Shown here: positions 1 through 10,416 of the stretch, in pieces | How positions within the stretch are numbered: position 1 is the first letter of the stretch | Layout of the letters: every line of letters starts with the position of its first letter | Assembly: GCA_002633025.1 (NCBI GenBank) | Contig: NMRB01001168.1 | Coordinates: 153,164 to 217,163, forward strand | Reading direction: 5' to 3' | DNA: 64,000 bases | Source: Notospermus geniculatus | Taxonomy: Eukaryota; Nemertea; Pilidiophora; Heteronemertea; Lineidae | Notes under the pieces: generated by a model | Told to the model about the DNA's origin: nothing | Database searches by the model: none | Seen by the model: only the letters and a program-made list of their open reading frames with translations | Position numbers and translations under genes: made by a program

Positions 1-84
1 TTTTGACTTGAATACCAAGGCATTTTAGAGTCTCGATGCGACATTTGAAATTTTACCAAAGGATTCCAGTCCCAAAGAACTCAC

Positions 85-410
85 CAGTCTTCAGGAGGCT
101 GTATAAGATTATTGATACCATTGACAATCCAGCTGAACAGCCTGCCATACAAGGCCTTCGCTAACCCATTTCGGCAGTCACTGGCCTGGCTTAGGTTTCT
201 TTCTTTCTTGATGGACTCCCCTCTTGTGATGTTCACCTCCGACACTAAAGCAGCACCCAGTTCGTCTGCAGGAACATTCAATAGGCTAGCTATCTTCTTC
301 AGCACATCCGTGTTGATGATTTGTGCAGCGTCGTTGGATCCCACGGGTTTGAAATTCAGGTCTCCAAGCAAGAGTGAGGCACTCAGAATAGAGAACATGT
401 TGTGGACATC
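85..410 (-). CDS. MYO16: Myosin XVI-like, motor exon 13 (last in window)
   Basis: This 326-bp exon encodes about 108 residues of the myosin motor. They include LGDLNF, the SLLNVPADELGAAL helix and the ALYGRLFSWIVNGIN block, which in this family lies just before the switch II segment. The acceptor is TTCATTGCAG at 411-420 and the donor is CTG|gtgagttc at 85/84. The exon enters in phase 0, following GAG of the previous exon, and leaves two bases into a Trp codon. Switch II (DIxGFE), the actin-binding loop, the converter and the tail must lie to the left of the window. Identity as a myosin is secure. The class XVI call rests on linkage to the ankyrin exons upstream. Confidence 0.9.
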
Positions 411-450
411 CTGCAATGAAAGGGGACTGGAGGGGGGGTTGGTAAATTGT

Positions 451-825
451 AAACTCCCTACGCAGTTGTGTACCGCGCCCCCTTCGGTTTACCCGCTCTC
501 CACACCTGCTTTACTTCGTGGAAGTCGCCGTGTTTGGTTAACAGATGGTGCTGAGAGAGTTGACCAATGAGAGCACCGAGCAACCGGTAACCAAGCTGGT
601 CTGAGACACTTTTTCATTGGCCGAACGGTTCGTAGCCATGGTAGGACAAAATCATCCGTTCCCAACGGGCCAAAGAGTTCTGAAAGCAGCGTGCTGATAG
701 GCTATAAAACTCGCGCCAGGCCCTGACGCCATCTGTTCACCAAACGCGGCGACTTCCACGAAGTAAAGCAGTTATGGAGAGCGGGTAACCAAAGGGGGCC
801 CGGTACACAACTGCGTAGGGAGTTT
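451..825. repeat. Palindromic MITE, CCCTACGCAG family, copy 1
   Basis: Terminal inverted repeats AAACTCCCTACGCAG and CTGCGTAGGGAGTTT bound a foldback element of about 375 bp just inside the acceptor of myosin exon 13. Related copies lie at 6495-7143 and 48897-49236. No coding capacity is apparent. Confidence 0.8.
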
Positions 826-1011
826 AGGTAATTGATACCGGTAATGTAAGTTCTTATATTACTGCATTTTCTGATGATGGAAATTTTAGAAGTTCGAATC
901 CTTTCCAATTTCCATCATGTAAAACTAACGTACTTGGACCTGTTTCATAAAATGACTTTAAGCTAATGGTACCATTAACTTCAATGCATTTTCCATTTGG
1001 TTAACATTAAA

Positions 1012-1160
1012 AGTCGTCTCCGAATTTCGCACATTTTCGACCCCAATTAGGGTCTTCCTCTGACACTTTCTAGTAAAGATCCCAGAAGTGAAGATCCCAG
1101 AAGTCACTCACTTCTGAGATCTCTACTAGAAAGTGCCTGCGGAAATTTGCAAAATTCGCA
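1012..1160. repeat. Dispersed repeat containing TTTTCGACCCCAA
   Basis: Carries the TTTTCGACCCCAAT-GGGTCTTC core that recurs near 22195 (inverted), 23113, 26180, 33190, 35212 and 56500. A short inverted repeat, GATCCCAGAAGT, follows it. Function unknown. Confidence 0.5.
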
Positions 1161-1275
1161 AACGACTTTATGTTTACTATCATTTTGTGTGTTGCTTTTT
1201 GTGCTCTATGTTGGATTTCCATTTGGTTAAAGGTACCATTAGCTTTAAAGTCATGTTATGAAACAGGCCTTTGGT

Positions 1276-1419
1276 GTCTTAAAGCCCGTTTCCACATGCG
1301 CGTTTCACGCTGCGTGATGCGTCAATTTCAAATCTTTTGTTATTTTTCGCCGCTCTGCTTCCAAACAATGGGCAAAGCGTCAAAACGTGGCGTAAAATGC
1401 TCATGTGGAAACGGGCCTT
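1276..1419. repeat. MITE, GCCCGTTTCCACATG family, abutting a splice donor
   Basis: Ends AAAGCCCGTTTCCACATG and CATGTGGAAACGGGCCTT are inverted repeats. The centre holds the TTGTTATTTTTCGCCGC block also seen at 53113-53243. The right end lies three bases inside the intron of myosin exon 12, so the element supplies the donor sequence from about +4 onward. The TWA-flanked GGCCCGTTTCCAC end resembles PIF/Harbinger MITEs; that assignment is inference. Confidence 0.75.
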
Positions 1420-1422
1420 CAC

Positions 1423-1537
1423 CTCATTCGTGAATCCAACAAACTGTAGCACCTCTCGAAGCTCCAAGAATTTGTGGCCCATCTCTGGTACCATATGTTT
1501 CGAGACATCCTCATTGAGGTCCTTACTTCGTAAGTAC
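1423..1537 (-). CDS. MYO16: Myosin XVI-like, motor exon 12
   Basis: This 115-bp exon has acceptor CATACTTGTAG and donor GAG|gtgaag. It encodes YLRSKDLNEDVSKHM, then GHKFLELREVLQFVGFTNE. The FLELREVLQFVGF helix is the standard motor segment before the LGDLNF exon. One base at its start completes the Arg codon split from exon 11, and it ends in phase 0, so both joins are clean. The donor is intact although a MITE begins at the fourth intron base. Confidence 0.88.
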
Positions 1538-2308
1538 CTACAAGTATGACAAAATGTCTACTTATGATGAACTTTGGCTAGGAGACAATCCCGCCCCCCC
1601 CCCACTCCTTAATTTTAGGGTACCGGTACACATGCTTGTTCCTGAGTTTGAAAAGGACCCCCTTATGGAAGGAACCAAGGGAAATTTTCCACCCCTTTCT
1701 GCGGGCTTTTTTCATCCACAGACCCCCTATAATGGAAGGAACCAAGATATTTTCACCCCTTTTTCGGGAGGAACGAAATGAGACTTGGATATGATGCACT
1801 ACACGAGGTACTCGTTGGGGATAAGGTAAATGCCAGGGTAAATGATAAAGCACGTCCTGACCCAAAAGACGAGTGTACAACAGGAGGGATAACTCGTCGC
1901 TGGGATTGAGAATAGGACTTTCATACCCCTTTTAATTATTTTTTTGGGAAGAGAACCTTTTGACCCCTTTTAAAGAATTTTTCGGGAGAAAAGTCATTCA
2001 AACTTCCCCTACCTCGCATGATCAACAGGACTGCGCGTGATTGGTACTGTCGTACACCTGGGCGGCATGTTCATTTAATTACAAATGCGTCAATTGAAAA
2101 CATGTTTTTCGACTTGTCATGCTTGTGGTCGTGTGACATTTGAGAGAACAATCTCGTCTTCAGGTGCTGTATCCAATTATGGGTATACTTTTGTAGATCG
2201 AACTATACCCAGGGTATAGTTTTGTGCGAAGACATTGAACGTGGGTATATTTCTGTTATACCCAGGACAACATTAACCGATTCGGCAGCATGAAGTTCAT
2301 TTGCATAC

Positions 2309-2456
2309 CTGTGATCTTTAGCTTCTTTCAATCCATACGCACTTCTTTCATCAGGAGAAAGTCCGGCAAACATCAGGTAGAAAATATGGTAGTTTCTCTC
2401 TCCAACACCGTGATGGACAACTCGTGACTTTTCAAGAAGGTATTCGGTTATTTTTG
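2309..2456 (-). CDS. MYO16: Myosin XVI-like, motor exon 11
   Basis: This 148-bp exon runs from acceptor TCCATTGCAG to donor CACAG|gtatgc. It encodes KITEYLLEKSRVV and GERNYHIFYLMFAGLS. YLLEKSRV and the NYHIFY helix are among the most conserved motor motifs in all myosins. It begins with two bases completing the Ala codon opened in exon 10, and ends two bases into an Arg codon finished by exon 12. The preceding intron is 11.4 kb and contains the antisense PAN-domain locus. Confidence 0.9.
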
Positions 2457-3851
2457 CTGCAATGGACAGATATTGTGAAACTCTATGATCAATGATAAAA
2501 TGTCTTAAGTGCTTCTGGGAACCTTGCAAATGCTGATGTCAGGTCACACTGCAATTGCCTACGCTACGATGGAACAGTCGGCATCAGGCGTCGCAATCAT
2601 GGTCAGGTCACAAAAACGGAAATGTGTACGATCATCGTGGAACAAGCAGCATCAGCGCGTAGGGAATTGTAACTTGAGTCAGGTTGGCTGCGAATGGACT
2701 GCACCTGTCGGGATGACTACTGGTTCAACTCTTGTGATTTGTGATCTTTTTGATCGGCGACAGGAGGTAATAATCTAGGAGGACCCTACTCCTGAAGTAG
2801 GCTCTCAGCACTCAAAACGAGTTTTTGAAATAAATATACCATATTTTGCATTGCAGTGTTTTTCATCATCAATTTAACTGATTTTAACATCATTAGGACC
2901 AACATTCCGTGAATGTTTACTCACGGGATGGCGACAAACGATGATTTTGTGCGTAGGAACAGGCTGTTATATACATTAAGACCACGGGTGGTCACGCTCA
3001 GAAACAGGAAGANTATTACAATAACCTATGGCAAAAAGACTGATTGTTCAAATCATTAAATTGCCATAACTTTGTTTATAGATGAGCTATTGGGATAATT
3101 CAAACTGTTCTGAATTCAGTATTCATCAAGCTACACAGCCGTTATGATTGTACTTCATTTTGATACAGTTGAAAATTTCTTTTGCCATACCTATCAGCGG
3201 CCCTCACCCCCTCTGCCAAAAATCCTCCTGGATCCGCACCTGAAAGCTCTCCTGATAATTCACATTTAGTGGCAATAGTGCAATGACTAGGCCTAGGCAT
3301 GGACATTCTGAAAAGCACTTTACCAGAAAAAGCCTACAACACACCGTGGGAAGAGTACGGTAGGCTCATTCATGTCATTTCTTCGAATCGGCAGCCGTAG
3401 GCTACCGGATTTATCATGTTTACGGTATAGCCAAGAATTTTTTTTTTTCATGGTAAACTTCGGGCAGATCAATTCTGTCAAGCCCGGGGTTCAGCCAACC
3501 TAGTGACGACAAAGTGGCACTTTCGAGGACAGCCAACAAATCACTGAATGGCAGACGGCATCAGGGGCATAGCTAGCTTTTATGGCCTGGGCAAAACTGA
3601 TTGAGTCTGGGACGGGGTCGACTGGGTGGGGGTCCTCCCCAGAACAAACCTCTCAGATTTTCCCCACATCTGACACACACAAATGACTTGGCCTGAAGTG
3701 GGAGAATGACCCTTTAGAGAAAAAAATCGCTTTGTCCCTTTTTGCTCTGGGAAATCCCTGTCCCCTGCTTTTTTTATGCCCCCGCCCTGGGGATCACCAG
3801 GTGAATTACCTGTACCCAGGAACCGTACAGTAGGCCTACCGGTACTTCTGC
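2457..3851. other. Intron of MYO16-like gene, no gene seen
   Basis: Left part of the 11.4-kb intron between exons 10 and 11. I see no exon-like reading frame, tRNA or clear terminal repeat. One ambiguous base lies at 3013. Confidence 0.5.
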
Positions 3852-4272
3852 CAGGGGCGGATCTAGGATTTGCCAAGGGCGGGTGTCCAATCCATCCAAA
3901 AAGGGCACCTCAGGAGGGGGCAAAGCCCCCGACATGCGCGCCAAAGGCACGCGCCGGCGGGGGTCTGGGGGACCTCCCCCAGAAAATTTGAAAATCTAGA
4001 CACTCTATACGGTACCGGTAGTCAAAATGGAGGATACGTACGTCAAAAGTAACCAGTATATTTTCCAAAATGCACCTTAGACAAGTGATGCCAGGAAGAC
4101 AAGCAGCACAATGTGCCATTTGAGGCTCGACACTATGGGGCAATTAAAACACCCAGTTCAGCTAAAAACAACACATTGGATTTTGAAAACATACACTCTT
4201 CAAAAAAGGGCACCCTAAGCAAAAGGGCGGGTGTCCGGACACCCTGGACACCCCCCTTATCCGCCCCTGACT
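3852..4272. repeat. Non-autonomous element, CAGGGGCGGATC ends
   Basis: Starts CAGGGGCGGATCTAGG and ends GGTGTCC...ATCCGCCCCTG, an imperfect terminal inverted repeat. The interior is G- and C-rich. The ends resemble the hAT-like element at 29569-29841, but no clean target duplication is visible here. Confidence 0.6.
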
Positions 4273-4635
4273 GCAGAGTCAATGCCCTTGCTCACTGTGT
4301 GAAGGGGTCAAACCCAGTGGTAGGCCTACACGGCATACTATCTATGTTATTCGGTGGTCTCGACGATCATGCAGCCACAGCTGCGAGTGTATGGGGATAC
4401 AGTACCCGACGTAATATTATGTGGTTCAATGCCGACTGCCCCCCCCCCCTCACCTATGAAGGTTAGGCCTACAAACTCTCCCCCAATCAAACATTCCAGA
4501 GGGGCAAGCCTGCGGCATCTTCGATGCCTCTAGTTTATTTTACCACTTTATACTGTACAGACAACAACTGCCATGTACCGGGTACCACTAACGTCGGAGG
4601 ACGTATTAAGCACTTTCTGAATTCAGTACATTTGC

Positions 4636-4978
4636 AGGGTTTCTGCCAGAAAAAATATTTAGGGGGGGCACAATCCGGGTGCCTTCGGCCGAAGTGGGGG
4701 TCTGGGGGGCCTCCCCAGAAAAATTTTTTCCCCAGAAGGCTGGAGATGCATTTTCCAAGCATTTCAGAGCTTAAAACTTCTTGTGTACAGATCTTTGTTC
4801 AAGCATTTCAGAGCTTAAAACTTCTTGTGTACAGATCTTTGTTCAACTATTGTATCTCTTGAATGAAAATAAGGGCAATTTAAAGACACTGCTCTGCAAT
4901 TTAAGGGGGGCATTCCCCCCTTCAGATCATGAAAGGGGGGCTCCTGCCCCCTTTGCCCCCCTCTGGCGGAATCCCTGA
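4636..4978. repeat. G-rich non-autonomous element with internal 44-bp tandem duplication
   Basis: Ends CAGGGTTTCTGCCAGA and TCTGGCGGAATCCCTGA are imperfect inverted repeats. Inside, 4757-4800 and 4801-4844 are an exact 44-bp direct duplication beginning AAGCATTTCAGAGC. Confidence 0.55.
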
Positions 4979-5021
4979 TTTGTGGCTTTAAGTTGCTTTG
5001 AATCGAAAACCCAGACATTTA

Positions 5022-5442
5022 GGCCCGTATTCAATAAGGGTGATCATCGCACGTTTAAGGGTGTTTTGGCCTAATCAGCGTACAAATTCTGCATTACACA
5101 GGTTAAAGGCCTAGAAAACTATTGTCTGATGTCTGTACGGTGGTTCACCAGAGGCGTTTACCCGCAGGATAATCACAGGCGTCTAACTATCCTGCGTCTA
5201 AGTCAAAGAGCATGAAGGAAATGTTGAACGATCAGGAAGGCTTGTCTAGAATTTTTCCAACACTTTCTATTGTCCTCGCACACTAAGACGCAGGAATGTT
5301 AGACGCGTGTAATCATCGTGTGGGTAAAATGCCAGGGATCAGGCAGCTTACAGAACGTAGAACAATAGTTTCTAGGCCTATAACCTGTGTAATGCAGAAT
5401 TTGTACGCTGATTTAGCTAAACACCCTTATTGAATACGGCCC
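5022..5442. repeat. MITE, GGCCCGTATTCAATAAGG family, copy 1
   Basis: A 420-bp foldback element with ends GGCCCGTATTCAATAAGG and CCTTATTGAATACGGCC. A nearly identical copy in opposite orientation lies at 8097-8516, about 3 kb away in the same intron. Confidence 0.85.
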
Positions 5443-6494
5443 TTATTGTCTTCAACAAAGTCGTTTCTTTATTGTTTAACATTAACAATAAATGACTGAA
5501 GTCTATTAGTTTTTTCCCTAAAAGAGATACATGTAGGCCTAAAAAGATTACCAATACATATTGATCAGAATGTGTTATCAGTTTCATTCAGCTCCTGCAG
5601 AAGGTTACGCATGTCGCCAGGGGATTCTGCTCAAAATATTCCATACAAATTGAAAGGTGCTTTGGAGGAAGGCACATAGTTACCATCCCCCTGCAAGAGA
5701 GCTCGTACGCCAACAACCAAGGATGGGGTTTGTCCCTTGTCGCCAGGCAGCGAATGCTTCACCAAGAGTAAATGAAGGGGAAGATATCGGGATACAGAGT
5801 CAACATAAATGTGACCTGCCCTCATCATGATGTGATCAACATATCAGATTTGATATTTTGTCATTGAACTCGGCTCCTTTAACACCTACTGACATCAATA
5901 ACAACAAGTTCTACCATTAGGATTTCATACCCTAGGAATCGAATGAGCTGATTACTTTTGATCTGAGATGTTGGGTCATGGTGATATTGATATCACGACT
6001 TTGATACTTTGAGATAACTTGCCATATTGTCAACTGAGCAACATGAAACAAGTCCCATTTCATGCCAAAGACAGTACTATGCTAAATTATCAGCCTCACG
6101 TGTTCGAGTGATTGAAATATCATGAGATTTTGATACATCGGACTTGATAATTTGAAATATTTCTGCCCGTGGTAGAGTTAGAGGCATGATATCACCTCTC
6201 CATTCCGGTTATCGAGGATGCCCATTTCGCTTATGCAATGACCTTGATGATCAGATGTCAAGGTCAAGGTGAAACGTGATAACTTGAAATATCTCTGTCT
6301 GAGGTAGAGGTTTGATAACACCCATAATTAGGTTATTGAGGATGCCCATTTCGATTGCACAATGACCTTGATGACCAGAATCATAGTGTGACATAGGCTA
6401 TGACAATTCGCATTCTTATCTAATGAACCTAGGGGAACCCTATGACATTTTCAATGTCCTCTTGTTGGCTTTGAATGCATAGCATCCTAAACCG
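5443..6494. other. Intronic stretch with degenerate tandem repeat
   Basis: No gene is supported. At about 6144-6395 two units of about 130 bp repeat GATAA-TTGAAATAT-TCTG and GAGGATGCCCATTTCG. A 65-codon minus-strand frame at 5631-5828 has no recognisable similarity and I do not call it. Confidence 0.45.
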
Positions 6495-7143
6495 TAAACT
6501 CCCTACGCAGTTGTGAGTCGCGCCCCCTTCGGTTTACTCGCTCTCCACAACTGCTTAAAGATAATATATCACGGGTATTTTCGCGGGCCACGAAAATCAC
6601 TGTTTATTTACATTTTGTTTGTTTATGTCCAGTCTTTCTTTGTGTTATGAGTAATTTGTTGGTGGCATGCCCCTCTAGAAATTCTTTTGGTACCGAAACT
6701 ATTCAATTTGGTGGGTTGGCATGTCCCAAAAGTTCAAAATAATATAATGTAAACATCCATGTTTACAAACATTGAAAGTAAACAATGAAGTCGTGATGCA
6801 TTATCTTTAACTTCGTAAAATTCGCCGCGTTTGGTCAACAGATGGCGCTGAGAGAGTCGACCAATGAGAGCACCGAGCAACCGGTAACCAAGCTGGCCTG
6901 AGACACTTTTTCATTGGCCGAGCGGTTCGTAGCCACGGTAGCACAAGTACATCCATTGCGAACCCCGGTTGCCAACGGGTCAAAGAGTTCTGAAAGCAGC
7001 GTGCTCATAGGCTGTAAAACTCGCGCCAGGCCCTGACGCCATCTGTTGACCAAACGCGGCGACTTCTACGAAAGTACATGTAAAGCAGTTTGTGGAGAGC
7101 GGGTAACCGAAGGGGGCGCGGTACACAACTGCGTAGGGAGTTT
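6495..7143. repeat. MITE, CCCTACGCAG family, copy 2, carrying a nested TTAA element
   Basis: Same terminal repeats as 451-825, but interrupted at 6555-6810 by a second element that inserted at TTAA. Confidence 0.8.
6555..6810. mobile_element. TTAA-flanked MITE (piggyBac/Kolobok-like), nested
   Basis: TTAAAGATAAT...ATTATCTTTAA with TTAA on both sides, about 250 bp. A second copy of the same element lies at 47251-47506. The TTAA target is typical of piggyBac and Kolobok superfamilies; no transposase is present. Confidence 0.75.
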
Positions 7144-7799
7144 ACCTAAACCGTGGTTGAAAAAGCTCATTTCTGGAAGGTAGTTCTGAATGGTATTTGC
7201 GTCACCGCAGTTTTGTGACTTGAGAGTCGTGTAGCGATACGACGGAAGCAAGTGGACCCGATTATGTAGCCTAATGGTGTAAAACGGCACGGTTTTGATT
7301 CTAACTCTTGGTGTTGGTGATGCATGTGGAATAAACAAACACCACGATGTATCATTCTAATGCCAAGTGGAGGTTTTAGGTAACGTCATAAACCAAGAGA
7401 TCGGCTAAGCCTAGGTCACATATCTACCCGGCCCTGTAGGCCTACGATTTTCCCCACCCGGCGGCTTGCCGTGGATTTCAGAGACCGTACGGGTCCATTA
7501 CGATTTTCATGTCTACGGTGTGTGTGTTCACATATTCAACGGCGCCCGGCGGAGCCCGGTGAAATTGGTGGAGAGTAGTCGCAAGACGCCCGTCAACAAA
7601 CCGTAGGTGCCGGCCGGATGCCGTGTGGTAAGCTTCCGGGCTCCGTCCGATGAACAGATGCGCCGCAAGGCCCCCGGCTGGGGTCCGGCCGGGGTCCTCA
7701 TGGAGGACCATGACGTCTCATGGATATGTGACGGGGGCTTAAAGAAGCCTTTGGCAAAGAAACTCCTCAGTAAAGGAAGCCTCTCAGGTAGGCCTATTT
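7144..7799. other. Intronic repeat debris
   Basis: From 7409 onward the sequence (CCTAGGTCACATAT...CCACCCGGCGGCTTGC) is homologous to the reverse complement of part of the element at 8944-9162. No gene is supported. Confidence 0.45.
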
Positions 7800-8943
7800 A
7801 AAGAGGAACTGACCCCTTCAATTATAATGACTATTTTTGCTGTTCCAAATGGGTTTGACACCACTCTATGACTGGCAAAAATTTGGTGAAAAAATCTCAG
7901 CTCAATTTCAAACTACAGACAAAAATGTATTTATCAGAATTCAAATTTCCCGCTCAATTAGTGATGTCATACCTAGAACCATTTCTATAGTCATCCATTG
8001 TGAAATGTACCAAATCTTTGTCCAAGAGAGCCTTTCAAGCGCACTTTCTAACTCAAAGTGTTGATTTAAGAGGAAAAGTCCAAAGTAAACACAATGGGCC
8101 GTATTCAATAAGGGTGTTTAGCTAAATCAGCGTACAAATTCTGCATTACACAGGTTATAGGCCTAGAAACTATTGTTCTACGTTCTGTAAGCTGCCTGAT
8201 CCCTGGCATTTTACCCACACGATGATTACACGCGTCTAACATTCCTGCGTCTTAGTGTGGGAGGACAATAGAAAGTGTTGGAAAAATTCTAGACAAGCCT
8301 TCCTGATCGTTCAACATTTCCTTCATGCTCTTTGACTTAGACGCAGGATAGTTAGACGCGTGTGATTATCCTGCGGGTAAACGCCTCTAGTGAACCACCG
8401 TACAGACATTAGACAATAGTTTTCTAGGCCTTTAACCTGTGTAATGCAGAATTTGTACGCTGATTAGGCCAAAACACCCTTAAACGTGCGATGATCACCC
8501 TTATTGAATACGGGCCTAACTGTCTCAGGAAGGGTATTATTATTCAACAAACTGTCGAGATTGACCAAGATATCGAAATCTCTAAATATGGTACTTTCAA
8601 TTATTTCTGAATTTTCACCTGAATTTCAGGAGTAAAGATCCCCACATGGCTGACTAATTGATTTTGAATCACGGCAACGTGGTTGACATAGAAATATATT
8701 CTGTCCAGCTGTCTTAGATACAGGTATAGCACATTTTGCAATGGTCACTATATTGCAATGGTTCTCTGAATGACATCACTAATTGAGCGGGAAATTTGAA
8801 TTCGAAAATTACATTTTGGTGTTTATTTCGAGAATGGTTGGAAATTTTCAAATCAAACTGTTGTGAGTCCTGAAGTGATATCAAAAGGCATTTGGAGGTG
8901 TCGGTAACCCAGTTTGGCTGGCAAAGTGGTCAGTTCCCCTCCT
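7800..8943. repeat. Foldback element of about 1.1 kb with nested MITE
   Basis: Matching inverted arms include GAGGAACTGACC near 7803 against GGTCAGTTCCCCTC near 8930, and CCCGCTCAATTAGTGATGTC near 7950 against its complement near 8775. The MITE at 8097-8516 sits inside it. Confidence 0.6.
8097..8516. repeat. MITE, GGCCCGTATTCAATAAGG family, copy 2 (inverted)
   Basis: Near-identical reverse complement of 5022-5442, nested inside 7800-8943. Confidence 0.85.
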
Positions 8944-9162
8944 AGGTCACATATCCACTCCGGGGCCCGTACGGCGAGTAAAAACAGACATTTTGGCCAA
9001 TTTCTACGGTGCCCAGTTTGATCCAGCCTGCTTTCCGCCTATCTATTGAGGCGATTTCGGCATGATTCATCATAGATCCGAGTTTCAGTCTCTAAAATCC
9101 GCAGCAAGCCGCTGGGTGGGGAAAATCGTACGGGGCCCGGTGCATTTGTGACCTAGGCTTAA
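8944..9162. repeat. Foldback element with CCTAGGTCACA ends
   Basis: Ends CCTAGGTCACATAT and TTTGTGACCTAGG, with GGGGCCCGTACG and CGTACGGGGCCC as inner inverted repeats. It lies directly upstream of the PAN-like exon. Confidence 0.65.
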
Positions 9163-9210
9163 AGGAGAGTTTTAGAATACGGGCCCTGGATTGAAGTGGC
9201 AGGACTACAG

Positions 9211-9482
9211 ACATGCCGGGTTCAAATTTCCGTGACAGAACGGTAGCAGAATACTTCAAGAAAGTTATATTCGGTTGGAGTATTCTTAAACCAGATTCCG
9301 TACATGAGGAAACACGTTCAACCCTGATCTGTGCCGCCAAATGTTTGCACGAGGACTGTTCAACGATTAGCTTTTTCCGCGATGACACAGTATACCTTTG
9401 TCAATTAAATAAAAAGAAAGGGACGTGTATGGAGAAAGAGGAGGCATATGAACAACAGGGAGCCCGAATGTATCAGAAAATG
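9211..9482 (+). CDS. PAN/apple-like domain exon (antisense within MYO16 intron)
   Basis: The reading frame carries a PAN/apple-type pattern: FGWSILKPDSVHEETRS, then CAAKCLHEDCSTISFF, then YLCQLN and a closing GARMYQK. The spacing of cysteines (CAAKC, C after DC, C in LCQL, C in KGTC) fits this extracellular disulfide-rich fold. In this fold the domain binds proteins or carbohydrate and is normally secreted. A possible acceptor is GGACTACAG at 9202-9210. The donor ATG|gtaggtatt at 9482/9483 leaves phase 0, matching the two long exons downstream. No signal-peptide exon was found upstream, so the 5' end is unknown. An isolated decayed exon is the main alternative. Confidence 0.6.
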
Positions 9483-9507
9483 GTAGGTATTTCGTTGTCA
9501 TTGTATA

Positions 9508-9603
9508 GTTCATGCGCTGGCCCTGTAATTAGTTCATGTGTTGACCCTGTAATTAGTTCACGCGTTCACCCTGTAATTAGTTCATGCGTTGATCCTGTAA
9601 TTG
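9508..9603. repeat. 24-bp tandem repeat, four units
   Basis: Units of the form AGTTCATGCGTTGACCCTG-TAATT repeat four times with a few substitutions, immediately after the donor of the PAN-like exon. Confidence 0.8.
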
Positions 9604-9807
9604 GTGAAAATTTGCTGGTGTCGGACAGAACACGTTTTGAAACACAGCAAGTAGTGGTTCTGCTCCAACTCTGATTCTTCTGAGGAACAACAGATGGCAG
9701 TCAGGTGCACCACATATCACTAGAGATGGCGACATCATGGCGACATGCCATAAAAGTGACAAAAGTGCCTTAAAAATGACAAAAGTACAAATTGGTCACC
9801 TGACACC

Positions 9808-9947
9808 AGGGTCCAGTTTCACAAAGAATCTTAAGTCTAAAGTTTGACTTAAGTCATCATGTGACCAGGTTTCAGCAAATCAGATGGCTTCATTTCAGAC
9901 TTAAGTTTTTTCTTAGACTTTAGATTCTTTGTGCAACTGGGCCCAGT
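9808..9947. repeat. MITE, CCAGTTTCACAAAGAATC family
   Basis: Ends GGGTCCAGTTTCACAAAG and CTTTGTGCAACTGGGCCC with inner TCTTAAGTC/GACTTTAG arms. Short foldback element in the intron between the PAN exon and the long exons. Confidence 0.7.
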
Positions 9948-9954
9948 TCTTAAG

Positions 9955-10400
9955 CCGCTCTCACACGTGCGACAATTTCCGTGCGATTGTATTTTTCTAC
10001 GTTACACAAACAATCGCAGAAATTATCGCAGACGTATCGCAAAATTGTCGATAATCAGCGTTTTTTTGGCGTTCACTTGCGGTTGTTTGCGATTATAGCT
10101 GCGACAATCTTGCGACAATACGGGTTTTCTGTCTGCAGCCTCTTCAATCGACACCGATGATTTGGGGTTATAAACGATTTTTGCGACATTGTGCGATATT
10201 TTGCGACAATCTGCGGTTGCTTTGCGATAAGTTGCGACAAGGTTAAATTTTTTGAACATTTCCAAAAATTGCACGATATACGCGATTGCCTGCAATATTA
10301 TCGCAAGGTCTGCGATAGTTTGCGTTAATTTGCGACAGTACCTGCGATTTTCTATGGCAAATAAACACGACAAGGACCGAAATCGCCACGTCCGATAAGT
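9955..10400. repeat. Degenerate TGCGACA-rich repeat
   Basis: Begins TTAAGCCGCTCTCACACGTG, like a TWA-flanked MITE end. It continues with many copies of TTGCGACA and CAATCGCAG. I could not define the right end. It ends just before the acceptor of the first long exon. Confidence 0.45.
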
Positions 10401-10416
10401 TTATTCCACAATCCAG

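Noticed and set aside
5631-5828. 65-codon minus-strand frame as an extra myosin exon
   Set aside because: Exons 10 and 11 already join in phase, and the frame has no myosin similarity or good splice sites.
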